This document shows positions 1-6,037 of a DNA stretch of 11,098 bases, piece after piece. The notes below the pieces were generated by a model. The model searched no databases, had not been told where the DNA came from, and worked only from the letters and a program-made list of their open reading frames with translations. Origin of the DNA: Caldifarciminota bacterium. Its GTDB lineage: Bacteria; Hydrothermota; Hydrothermia; B15-G9; WFZT01. Location: assembly GCA_026986655.1 (NCBI GenBank), contig JALSOD010000163.1, forward strand, positions 1 to 11,098. The letters run 5' to 3'. How positions within the stretch are numbered: position 1 is the first letter of the stretch; every line of letters starts with the position of its first letter. The position numbers and the translations under genes are program-made.

Positions 1-1005
1 ATTTTCGGGGTTACACTCGGTAAAAGAATCATCAGGATCGGCACGGCGGATTGGCTCAACCCAACGGATGTAATTTCTCCAAAAGATTATACAACCCTGC
101 ATTCGGATATCGAGGAGTTCACAAAAGGTGTTGAAGAAATCAACTTTGACCTGAATTTTTCAAATTTTTACGCCTCACTGTACTTTTTCCCGGTCTTTAC
201 ACCCAACAAATATCCGATGGCACCGTTTGGATGGGTAATTCCGTCTGTTCTTATTGTGAAATTTTTCCCGAACAGAGCGATAAAGCCTACCAACGATGCA
301 AAATATACCGAATATGGATTAAGATTTCAGGGTTATTTGAGCAATATTGATTTCTCCTTGACCTACCTTTCAATTTATGACCGTGATTTTGATCTCGGCT
401 ACAAGTATTTAAGGGGGTTTAACACGAGTGAGATAGATCTTTTCCCGAAATACAACCCGATAAGAATGTATGGAGCCGATTTTTCAACGACCGTTTCTGG
501 CTGGGAGTTCCACGGGGAGGGTGCATATTTCAAAACAGTGGATGAAGATGGGACCGATCCAGCAGTTAAAAATCCTTATGTTTATTCGATTTTTGGGGGA
601 AACAGGTCCTTTCTGGACGAAAAAGTGAAGTTTGGTCTTCAGGTAGGGATCAAGCATATTTTTTACTTCAGGGACTCAACTTACTACGATTCGAGTATGG
701 CTAAGTCGATCGTGTATGCATTTGCAAAAAAATTTAATTACCAGAATCATGAAAACACTTACTATGGAACATTGACCATTGGTTACAATTCTCCTGATGG
801 GAACTGGAGTGTTGATGGAACACTCGTTTACGATTTTACCAATGAAGATTACTTCACGATTCCAAAACTCGTGTATTCACCGGTTGATGCAGTAAACGTT
901 ATTGCCGGGCTTTTCTTAACAGGCGGAAAGGGCTTTTCACCCTTTAGTGAAATGGGGAAACATATTGGTAAACTTGGATTCCTTGAAGTAAAATTCAGCT
1001 TTTAG
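1..1005 (+). CDS. Outer-membrane beta-barrel protein, 3' part (5' end outside window)
   Basis: The reading frame is open from base 1 to the TAG at 1003-1005, so this is the last 334 residues of a longer protein. The internal ATG at 217 is not a plausible start because coding sequence clearly continues upstream of it. Near the window start it reads RIGTADWLNPTDVISPKDY, a 'G-tad-NPtDv-P-D' signature that I associate with DUF1302-like outer-membrane barrels; this family link is tentative. The rest alternates aromatic and polar residues in short strands (for example FSLTYLSIYDRDF, GTLTIGYNSPDGNWSVDGTLVYDF) joined by Asp/Gly/Asn-rich turns. The protein ends in KFSF, a terminal Phe typical of proteins inserted by the BAM machinery. 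It probably sits in the outer membrane as a porin or export barrel; the substrate is unknown. It converges on the next gene with a 12-base gap. Confidence 0.72.
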   Translation: MFGVTLGKRIIRIGTADWLNPTDVISPKDYTTLHSDIEEFTKGVEEINFDLNFSNFYASLYFFPVFTPNKYPMAPFGWVIPSVLIVKFFPNRAIKPTNDAKYTEYGLRFQGYLSNIDFSLTYLSIYDRDFDLGYKYLRGFNTSEIDLFPKYNPIRMYGADFSTTVSGWEFHGEGAYFKTVDEDGTDPAVKNPYVYSIFGGNRSFLDEKVKFGLQVGIKHIFYFRDSTYYDSSMAKSIVYAFAKKFNYQNHENTYYGTLTIGYNSPDGNWSVDGTLVYDFTNEDYFTIPKLVYSPVDAVNVIAGLFLTGGKGFSPFSEMGKHIGKLGFLEVKFSF

Positions 1006-1017
1006 TTTATAGATGAG

Positions 1018-1575
1018 TTATAATCTGAGCTTTAATCCGGCATAGAGACGTGTGTCTGGTTTGATCTCATAGTCGTTTTTGATCGGGATTCTTTCAGCGC
1101 CAAGCAAAAAGCTGAAAGGTTTTACCGTGAAGAATGAAAGTCCGCCGAAAACAGTGAAAATGTTTTTGACCTCATCGTTTGTAACGATCGATTGAGGCTC
1201 ATTAAGAATATTGACGCCGAGCATTAGTCCTTCATATTCGAGTCCGATGCGGTATTTCTCTATATAATTATTCGGATGTACAATAGAGTCGGTGCCCAGG
1301 AACATCACGCCAAAGAGTGGCCCAATCTTCCCGCCAAAGCCTTTTATTATTTTTAGATTCCCGTCGATCACTTCACCGTTTATCATGAATATTCCACCAA
1401 TATTTAGAATACCAGCAGAGATTCTAATGGAAAATGGATGCTGTTCCTCCTTTAATCCTCCACTTTTGATCTCATCCAGGTAGAGCTGGATATTCCCCTT
1501 TGCTTCAATATAAAATGGCTTTGCAATGAGAGGAAATCCAAAGAATATAGCTGCAAGGAGTAAACTTCTTTTCAT
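1018..1575 (-). CDS. Secreted hypothetical protein, probable small outer-membrane beta protein
   Basis: 185 residues, family not recognised. The first 18 residues (MKRSLLLAAIFFGFPLIA) form a clear Sec signal peptide: basic n-region, hydrophobic core and small residues at the cut, so the mature protein would start near KPFYIEA. The remainder is Gly-rich and made of short alternating strands, ending in a DTRLYAGLKLRL strand, which suggests a small outer-membrane barrel or a periplasmic beta protein. The ATG at 1575 is preceded by a strong Shine-Dalgarno GGAGGA (1586-1581) with a 5-base spacer, which fixes the start. It lies 15 bases after the cupin stop on the same strand and is probably co-transcribed with it. 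It converges with the barrel gene to its left, and no hairpin terminator is visible in the 12-base gap. Confidence 0.7.
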   Translation of the reverse strand: MKRSLLLAAIFFGFPLIAKPFYIEAKGNIQLYLDEIKSGGLKEEQHPFSIRISAGILNIGGIFMINGEVIDGNLKIIKGFGGKIGPLFGVMFLGTDSIVHPNNYIEKYRIGLEYEGLMLGVNILNEPQSIVTNDEVKNIFTVFGGLSFFTVKPFSFLLGAERIPIKNDYEIKPDTRLYAGLKLRL

Positions 1576-1590
1576 GATGTTCCTCCAATT

Positions 1591-1917
1591 TTAGATTGGT
1601 ACTCCATACGTATTTGTTCTTGTTGGTTCAAAAAGTAACACGAAGGTTTCTACATTTGCTTTTGAGCGATGAGGTGTTCTCTTCGGTATTTTTAATCCTT
1701 CACCTTCTTTCAAAATGAAGGTTTTATCCCTGGTTTCGATGATAAGCTCTCCTTTCAGGACGAAGAAGAATTCATCCTCATCAGGATGCACGTGCCAGCG
1801 GTATTCACCATGAATTTTGACCATTCTGACAGACGATCCATCTATTCTTGAAACCTCTACAGGTGTGAAGGTTTCTTTTACCTCCTCCATTAGCTCTTTA
1901 AAGTTTACTTTCTTCAT
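1591..1917 (-). CDS. Small single-domain cupin protein
   Basis: 108 residues, the usual size of a stand-alone cupin. Motif 1 is seen as H42-x-H44, then E49, then G56 (HVHPDEDEFFFVLKG). Motif 2 is PKRTPH with H83. H42, H44, E49 and H83 are the expected four metal ligands, so the barrel is probably a metal-binding enzyme or sensor. The substrate cannot be read from the sequence. The start MKKVNFKELMEEV resembles the usual N-terminus of this cupin subgroup. The ATG lies 13 bases after the tRNA-Lys 3' end and has no Shine-Dalgarno site, only U/A-rich sequence before it. A second Met (residue 10, ATG at 1890) is a weaker alternative start. The gene is followed after 15 bases by the secreted hypothetical gene. 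Confidence 0.85.
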   Translation of the reverse strand: MKKVNFKELMEEVKETFTPVEVSRIDGSSVRMVKIHGEYRWHVHPDEDEFFFVLKGELIIETRDKTFILKEGEGLKIPKRTPHRSKANVETFVLLFEPTRTNTYGVPI

Positions 1918-1930
1918 AAAAATAAAAAAG
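1918..1930 (-). terminator. T-rich tract after tRNA-Lys, possible weak terminator and cupin leader
   Basis: On the minus strand the tRNA discriminator base is followed by C, then T6, A, T5, then the cupin ATG. The T-run resembles the tail of an intrinsic terminator. The only hairpin right before it is a 4-bp TGCG/CGCA stem within the tRNA acceptor 3' strand, so termination would be partial at best. The same 13 bases are the whole space available as a cupin 5' leader. Confidence 0.3.
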
Positions 1931-2003
1931 TGCGCCGCGCAGGAGTCGAACCTGCAACCCTCGGATTAAGAATCCGATGCTCTGCCTGTTGAGCTAGCGG
2001 CGC
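1931..2003 (-). tRNA. tRNA-Lys (anticodon CUU)
   Basis: A complete 73-base cloverleaf on the minus strand. The acceptor stem is GCGCCGC/GCGGCGC (seven G:C pairs) with discriminator A at 1931. The D stem is GCTC/GAGC. The anticodon stem is TCGGA/TCCGA around the loop TTCTTAA, giving anticodon CTT, which reads AAG lysine codons. The T arm is GCAGG-TTCGACT-CCTGC. The CCA end is not encoded (the next bases are CTT), so a CCA-adding enzyme is needed. It lies between the transketolase and cupin genes on the same strand, 22 bases after the transketolase stop and 13 bases before the cupin start. Confidence 0.97.
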
Positions 2004-2022
2004 ACTTGAAAGATGGTGTTTA

Positions 2023-2051
2023 ATTCTAAATGCTTTCATCTGGTATTTCAA
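2023..2051 (-). promoter_or_regulatory. Sigma-70-type promoter for tRNA-Lys, inside the end of the transketolase gene
   Basis: Minus-strand TTGAAA (2051-2046), a 17-base spacer, then TAGAAT (2028-2023). Each box matches consensus at 5 of 6 bases. The -10 box overlaps the transketolase TAG stop. The predicted start near 2016 gives a 13-base leader before tRNA position 1, which RNase P would remove. It could also drive the cupin and the gene after it. Confidence 0.6.
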
Positions 2052-2871
2052 CTCCAAGCTCCTGCATTGCCTCTTTAAACTGTTCCCCGTTTGGGGCCTT
2101 TCCATGCCATTCTACTTTATTTTCCATGAAAGAAATCCCCTTACCTTTTATCGTGTGAGCAATTATTAACTGGGGTTTACCTTTTACAGATTTCGCCCAC
2201 TCGAAAGCATCCCTTATTTCTTCAAGGTTGTGACCATTAATAGTTTTTGTTGCCCATCCAAAGGCTTTAAATTTTTCATCTATGGGAGATGAATTCATAA
2301 CTTCAAATATTTCTCCATCGATCTGAAGTGTATTGAAATCGAGTATAGCAGTTAGATTATCAGCCTTGTAGTGGGCTGCTGACATGGCTGCTTCCCAGAC
2401 CTGCCCCTCGTCTATCTCTCCGTCTCCAAGAGCCACATATACACGTGAATCTTTTTTATCAAGTTTTAAACCAAGTGCCATTCCAAGAGCCACAGAAAAT
2501 CCTTGTCCGAGGGAACCAGTAGAAGCTTCCACACCCGGTGTCTCTGTACGCGCTGGATGTCCCTGCAGATGAGAATTTATTTTCCTGAGACTCCAAAGAT
2601 CCTCGTGAGGAAAATACCCCCTTCTTGCAAGTACAGAGTAAAGGACCGGAGCTGCATGACCTTTTGAGAGAACAAACCTGTCCCGCTCTTCCCAATCAGG
2701 ATTATCAGGATCATGCTTCAGCACGCACCAGTACAGGTAAACCATAATTTCAACCAGTGAAAGGGAACCTCCAGGATGACCAGATCCAGCGTAGTAAATC
2801 ATCTTGATAATATCAACTCTCACGTCATGCGCAATCTCTCTGAGTTTTTCAAAGTCACAGTTCGTCGACAT
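2026..2871 (-). CDS. Transketolase, N-terminal (ThDP pyrophosphate-binding) subunit of a split enzyme
   Basis: 281 residues, the usual size of the N-terminal half when transketolase is encoded as two proteins. Visible marks are GSGHPGGS (29-36), SKGH (69-72), the ThDP/Mg motif GDGE (149-152) running to DFN (178-180), IKGKG (241-245) and WHG (255-257). It would bind the diphosphate of thiamin diphosphate and act in non-oxidative pentose-phosphate carbon exchange, but only together with the C-terminal pyrimidine-binding half. That half normally lies directly downstream; here a tRNA follows instead. The ATG at 2871 overlaps the end of pyrC by 17 bases and has GGAGG (2887-2883) upstream as a ribosome site, so translation is probably coupled. 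Linking it to pyrBC makes sense if it helps supply ribose-5-phosphate for PRPP, but that is inference. A related dihydroxyacetone or sugar transketolase half is an alternative. Confidence 0.9.
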   Translation of the reverse strand: MSTNCDFEKLREIAHDVRVDIIKMIYYAGSGHPGGSLSLVEIMVYLYWCVLKHDPDNPDWEERDRFVLSKGHAAPVLYSVLARRGYFPHEDLWSLRKINSHLQGHPARTETPGVEASTGSLGQGFSVALGMALGLKLDKKDSRVYVALGDGEIDEGQVWEAAMSAAHYKADNLTAILDFNTLQIDGEIFEVMNSSPIDEKFKAFGWATKTINGHNLEEIRDAFEWAKSVKGKPQLIIAHTIKGKGISFMENKVEWHGKAPNGEQFKEAMQELGVEIPDESI

Positions 2872-4129
2872 CTATCAATTTCCCTCCAATGATCGTGTAT
2901 TTTATTTTACCCTGTAACTCTTTACCCCAGAAGGGGGTATTCCTGGACTTTGATTTTAAATTTCTAACAGTCCACTTTTCGTTGAGATTCCAGATGGATA
3001 AATCTGCAAGATATCCTTCGCGGATTTCTCCTATTCTGTCAAATCCAAATATTTTTGCAGGCATGTAGCTCATAGCCATTATAAGTGTCCTTATATCCAG
3101 TTCATTTTTTAACACAAGGTGAGTATAAAGGGAAGAGAAAGCGACTTCCAATTCCAGTATTCCAAAAGGTGCCTGATTAAGATCGAATTCCTTCTCAAAG
3201 CTCGCATGTGGGGCGTGGTCGGTTGCAATGCAATCGATGATTCCATCTTTTAGGGCCTGTATGAGAGCTTTTCTATCCTCCTCTGTCCGTAGTGGTGGAT
3301 TTACTTTGAAAATTGGGTCATAAGTTTTTAGCTCCTCCTCGGTAAATAATAGGTGATGAGGTGTAACTTCAGCAGTAACCCTGAGATTTTTAGATTTTGC
3401 CTGTGCGATTATCTCAACAGAGCCTCTGGATGAAACATGTGCGATGTGGAGCCTTCCATTGGTAAGTTTTGCAAGGAGAACGTCCCTCGCAATTGCTATT
3501 TCTTCCGCCTCCGATGGTATGCCTTTGATACCCAATTTGTATGAAAGCGGACTTTCGTTCATCACCCCTTTTAGAGAGAGGGTTTTGTCCTCAGCATGAG
3601 AAACAATTGGAAAGTCCGGGACATACTCGAGGGCTCTCCTCATAACCGATGAATTAGCGACCCAATCACCATCGTCCGAGAAAGCAACAGCCCCCAGTTC
3701 TGCCATTAATCTCAGGTCTGCAAGTTCCTCACCTGCCCTCTCCTTTGTGATTGCTCCAATCGGCAGGATTTTTGCAAGTCCAACTTCATCAGATCTCTTT
3801 AAAATGTACTCAACTGTCTCAGGGGTATCTATGGGGGGATTTGTATTGGGCATTGCAAGAACGGTTGTAAACCCACCGGCAGCTGCAGCTCTACTGCCCG
3901 AGTTTATATCTTCCTTATACTCGAAACCAGGCTCTCTTAGATGTGTATGCAGATCAATAAAACCTGGAAATATTGTAAGTCCAGATGCATCAATAACTTT
4001 AGCCTCATTATCTAAAATATTTTCACCGATTTTTTCAATCCTGTCTTCGACAATTAATATATCAAGTTTATCGTCAATCCTGTTTGATGGGCTGAAAATG
4101 TGTCCATTTTTTATTAAAATCTTATCCAT
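2855..4129 (-). CDS. pyrC: Dihydroorotase, type I
   Basis: 424 residues, matching bacterial type I dihydroorotases. It closes N-carbamoyl-aspartate to dihydroorotate, the third step of pyrimidine synthesis, in the cytoplasm. All metal and catalytic positions are visible: H61-T-H63 in DLHTHLREPG, D151 in SDDG, H178 in VSHAED, H231 in HVSSRG, and D304 in ATDHAPH. The substrate-contact stretch MPNTNPP (93-99) is also present. It therefore looks like an active enzyme rather than one of the inactive dihydroorotase-like partners found with some carbamoyltransferases. The ATG at 4129 overlaps the pyrB end by 8 bases, and GGAG (4142-4139) lies 9 bases upstream. In Aquifex this enzyme type forms a complex with aspartate carbamoyltransferase, so the pyrB overlap suggests a PyrB-PyrC complex (inference). 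Confidence 0.96.
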   Translation of the reverse strand: MDKILIKNGHIFSPSNRIDDKLDILIVEDRIEKIGENILDNEAKVIDASGLTIFPGFIDLHTHLREPGFEYKEDINSGSRAAAAGGFTTVLAMPNTNPPIDTPETVEYILKRSDEVGLAKILPIGAITKERAGEELADLRLMAELGAVAFSDDGDWVANSSVMRRALEYVPDFPIVSHAEDKTLSLKGVMNESPLSYKLGIKGIPSEAEEIAIARDVLLAKLTNGRLHIAHVSSRGSVEIIAQAKSKNLRVTAEVTPHHLLFTEEELKTYDPIFKVNPPLRTEEDRKALIQALKDGIIDCIATDHAPHASFEKEFDLNQAPFGILELEVAFSSLYTHLVLKNELDIRTLIMAMSYMPAKIFGFDRIGEIREGYLADLSIWNLNEKWTVRNLKSKSRNTPFWGKELQGKIKYTIIGGKLIDVDEL

Positions 4130-5060
4130 TTTGCTGTGCTCCTACAAGGAAAAGATAAAGAATTGCCATTCTTACCGCTACTCCATTAGTTACCTGCCGC
4201 AGAATGACGTTTCTAACCCGATCCCTTGCTTCGTAGTCAAGCTCAATTCCCCAGTTTACAGGTCCTGGATGCATAAGAACAGTTTCTGGACTCAGTTTTT
4301 CGAGCCTTTCTTTTGTAATACCGAAAAATTTCCTGTATTCACGTATGGACGGGAAGTAAGGTTCCTCCAATCTCTCTTTTTGAATCCTCAATGCCATAAT
4401 AACGTTTACCTCACTCAGAACATCATCAATATTTCTTACGATTTCTGCGCCAAGTAATCGATATTCCTCGGGAACAAGGGTTGGAGGTCCGGCAAGAAAT
4501 ATTTTAGCACCAAATTTCGAGAGTCCAAAAATATTTGATCTGGCTACCCTTGAATGAAGAATGTCCCCGACTATCAGAATATTTATGTTGTCCAGACTTC
4601 CAAATAACTGTGATAGAGTCATCATATCCAGGAGTGCCTGGGTGGGGTGCTCGTTGGTGCCATCGCCTGCGTTTATCACAGTGGCGTCGGTATTTCTTGC
4701 CAGTAGATGCGGCAGTCCAGAAGCACTGTGTCTCACTATATAGAGATCAACCTTCATGGCATCGATGTTTTTGAGAGTGTCCAGTAAGCTCTCTCCTTTC
4801 GCAATGGATGTACCACGCGTACCCACACTGATTGTATCAGCTGAAAGTCTCTTGGCTGCAAGATCAAAAGAGGATAAGGTCCTTGTGGATGGTTCAAAAA
4901 ACATGTGAACAACAGTTTTCCCTCTTAAAGTTGGAAGCTTTCTATTGGGACGATTTATGACTTCGAGGAAAACTTCGGCCTGATTTAATATTTCAGAAAT
5001 GAAATCCTTGTCAACGAACCTTAAACCTAAAAGATCCTTAAACCCTCTAAAATTTCCCAT
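4122..5060 (-). CDS. pyrB: Aspartate carbamoyltransferase, catalytic chain
   Basis: 312 residues from the ATG at 5060. It transfers the carbamoyl group from carbamoyl phosphate to aspartate, the committed step of pyrimidine synthesis. The carbamoyl-phosphate loop FFEPSTRT (54-61), the TSIAKGES loop with Lys88, NEHPTQALLD and the late MHPGPVN motif are all present. The residue after STRT is Leu where Arg is common. The frame stays open upstream to a TTG at 5099, but I reject that start: the TTG is part of a TTGACA -35 box, and the ATG gives the family-typical N-terminus shortly before KDLLGL. With this start the predicted mRNA leader is about 4 bases, and no Shine-Dalgarno site is present. No regulatory pyrI gene is visible in the window. 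It heads the pyrB-pyrC-transketolase operon. Confidence 0.96.
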   Translation of the reverse strand: MGNFRGFKDLLGLRFVDKDFISEILNQAEVFLEVINRPNRKLPTLRGKTVVHMFFEPSTRTLSSFDLAAKRLSADTISVGTRGTSIAKGESLLDTLKNIDAMKVDLYIVRHSASGLPHLLARNTDATVINAGDGTNEHPTQALLDMMTLSQLFGSLDNINILIVGDILHSRVARSNIFGLSKFGAKIFLAGPPTLVPEEYRLLGAEIVRNIDDVLSEVNVIMALRIQKERLEEPYFPSIREYRKFFGITKERLEKLSPETVLMHPGPVNWGIELDYEARDRVRNVILRQVTNGVAVRMAILYLFLVGAQQNG

Positions 5061-5070
5061 GCTGGGGAAA

Positions 5071-5099
5071 ATTTTAAATTCCCGTAAATAGATTGTCAA
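5071..5099 (-). promoter_or_regulatory. Strong sigma-70-type promoter for pyrB-pyrC-transketolase
   Basis: Minus-strand TTGACA (5099-5094, perfect), exactly 17 bases, then TAAAAT (5076-5071, 5 of 6). Only ten bases separate the -10 box from the pyrB ATG at 5060. The predicted start at about 5064 therefore leaves a leader of about 4 bases, with no room for an attenuator or ribosome site. Any pyrimidine control would have to act on initiation. Confidence 0.78.
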
Positions 5100-5194
5100 A
5101 GAAACATTGCATCCTTACTTTAAGGATTAGTTACTATGGCATCTCGGGTAGGTGAAGTTACATGTAAATTCGAAGAATGATTCTAAATTAAAAC
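5100..5194. promoter_or_regulatory. Control region between divergent promoters, with palindromes
   Basis: 95 bases between the two -35 boxes, with no gene seen. It holds a 6-bp hairpin ATCCTT/AAGGAT (5111-5116 and 5122-5127, 5-base loop), a perfect 10-base palindrome TTACATGTAA (5158-5167), an 11-base palindrome AGAATGATTCT (5174-5184, odd centre), and a direct repeat AGTTAC at 5129 and 5156. Any of these could be a repressor site or upstream element, but short palindromes are common in AT-rich DNA. I see no fluoride aptamer here on either strand. Confidence 0.3.
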
Positions 5195-5223
5195 TTGATT
5201 TAAATTTTTGATGAAAATATAAT
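5195..5223 (+). promoter_or_regulatory. Sigma-70-type promoter for crcB-DUF190
   Basis: TTGATT (5195-5200, 4 of 6), a 17-base spacer, then a perfect TATAAT (5218-5223). Nine bases separate the -10 box from the crcB ATG at 5233, so the predicted start near 5230 gives a leader of about 3 bases. The layout mirrors the pyrB promoter on the other strand. Confidence 0.75.
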
Positions 5224-5232
5224 ATCCGCCTC

Positions 5233-5616
5233 ATGAATATTCTGGCTATCGCAATCGGTGGAAGTGTAGGTGCGCTTTTGAGATACTGGCTTGCGGAATT
5301 ACCAAGTAGATTCCTTGGCTCATTATTCCCCTATGGTACATTATTTGTTAATGTGCTCGGTTCTGGTGCCATTGGCTTTTTATGGGGAATTTCTGAAGTC
5401 GTTACTATTCCGCCGAATGTTAGAACAATGGTTTTTGTTGGAATGATTGGTGCCTTCACTACTTTTTCAACTTATATGTTGGAGACATTCAATCTTTTAC
5501 GAGAAAATGAGATAAAACTTGCCGTGGTTAACTTTTTAGTGAGTAATTTTTTAGGCCTTCTCTTCGTCGTTCTTGGGTACTTATTGTCTGTTTTGATTCT
5601 AAACCTATGGAGGTAG
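5233..5616 (+). CDS. crcB: Fluoride ion channel CrcB/Fluc
   Basis: 127 residues, the usual size, with four hydrophobic membrane segments. Family marks are GGSVGALLRYW (9-19), GTLFVNVLGSGAIGF with Asn40, and GAFTTFST (73-80). Phe75 and Phe78 in the last motif fit the paired phenylalanines that line the Fluc pore. Fluc channels work as inner-membrane dual-topology dimers and release fluoride from the cytoplasm. The ATG has no Shine-Dalgarno site and lies nine bases after a perfect TATAAT, so the mRNA is probably leaderless or nearly so. The gene ends two bases before the DUF190 start, whose ribosome site lies in the last crcB codons. Confidence 0.95.
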   Translation: MNILAIAIGGSVGALLRYWLAELPSRFLGSLFPYGTLFVNVLGSGAIGFLWGISEVVTIPPNVRTMVFVGMIGAFTTFSTYMLETFNLLRENEIKLAVVNFLVSNFLGLLFVVLGYLLSVLILNLWR

Positions 5617-5618
5617 GT

Positions 5619-5957
5619 ATGAAACTCCCTGAAGAAGGTATTTTATTAAGGATTTTCATCGGTGAAAAGGACAGGTATAAGGGGAAACCATTGTATGAAC
5701 AGATTGTTTTAAAGGCGAGAGAGATGGGTCTCGCAGGTGCAACGGTTTTGAGAGGAATAATGGGGTTTGGGGCTGAGAGCCGGCTGCACACGGCAAAGAT
5801 TCTAAGACTTTCCGAGGATCTTCCAATTATTATCGAAATAGTGGATAGAAAAGAAAAAATCGATGCTTTGATTCCGTTTCTTGATGAGGTCGTAAAAGAA
5901 GGTCTCATCACAATGGAGAAAGTTAAAGTTATCAAATACCGCCACAGTAAAGCATGA
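5619..5957 (+). CDS. DUF190 (COG1993, PII-like) protein coupled to crcB
   Basis: 112 residues from the ATG at 5619. That start is chosen over the in-frame ATG at 5607 because GGAGG (5609-5613) sits 5 bases before it, and the 5607 ATG overlaps that ribosome site. The sequence (LLRIFIGEKDRYKGKPLYEQIV, then AREMGLAGATVLRGIMGFG, then LPIIIEIVDRKEKIDALIPFLDEVV) is typical of DUF190 proteins, small alpha/beta proteins with a PII/ferredoxin-like fold. DUF190 genes are often found beside crcB, so a role in fluoride response or channel control is likely but unproven. It is probably cytoplasmic, with no signal peptide or membrane segment. Confidence 0.9.
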   Translation: MKLPEEGILLRIFIGEKDRYKGKPLYEQIVLKAREMGLAGATVLRGIMGFGAESRLHTAKILRLSEDLPIIIEIVDRKEKIDALIPFLDEVVKEGLITMEKVKVIKYRHSKA

Positions 5958-6037
5958 CTCTTCTCGAAATCATTTTTATAAGTGGTCAGAGAGAAGTTGT
6001 CATCTACAATAAAAAAAATTTTTATATCAACCCATAA
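5954..6037 (+). CDS. Possible 27-residue ORF overlapping the DUF190 stop
   Basis: An ATG overlaps the DUF190 TGA as ATGA, the usual sign of translational coupling, and the frame runs 27 codons to TAA at 6035-6037. The peptide (MTLLEIIFISG... ending KNFYINP) has a short hydrophobic start followed by polar residues. I recognise no family. It may be a leftover of a decayed gene or chance; only the overlap supports it. Confidence 0.15.
   Translation: MTLLEIIFISGQREVVIYNKKNFYINP

Noticed and set aside
1006..1017. Bidirectional terminator between the converging genes
   Set aside because: The 12-base gap and its flanks contain no inverted repeat of useful length.
1914..2105. 63-codon minus-strand frame covering the tRNA
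   Set aside because: It translates straight through tRNA-Lys and overlaps the transketolase end in another frame. It is a shadow of the tRNA.
3747..4457. 236-codon plus-strand frame across pyrC and pyrB
   Set aside because: It is antisense to two genes with complete catalytic motifs. Its composition looks like a complement shadow.
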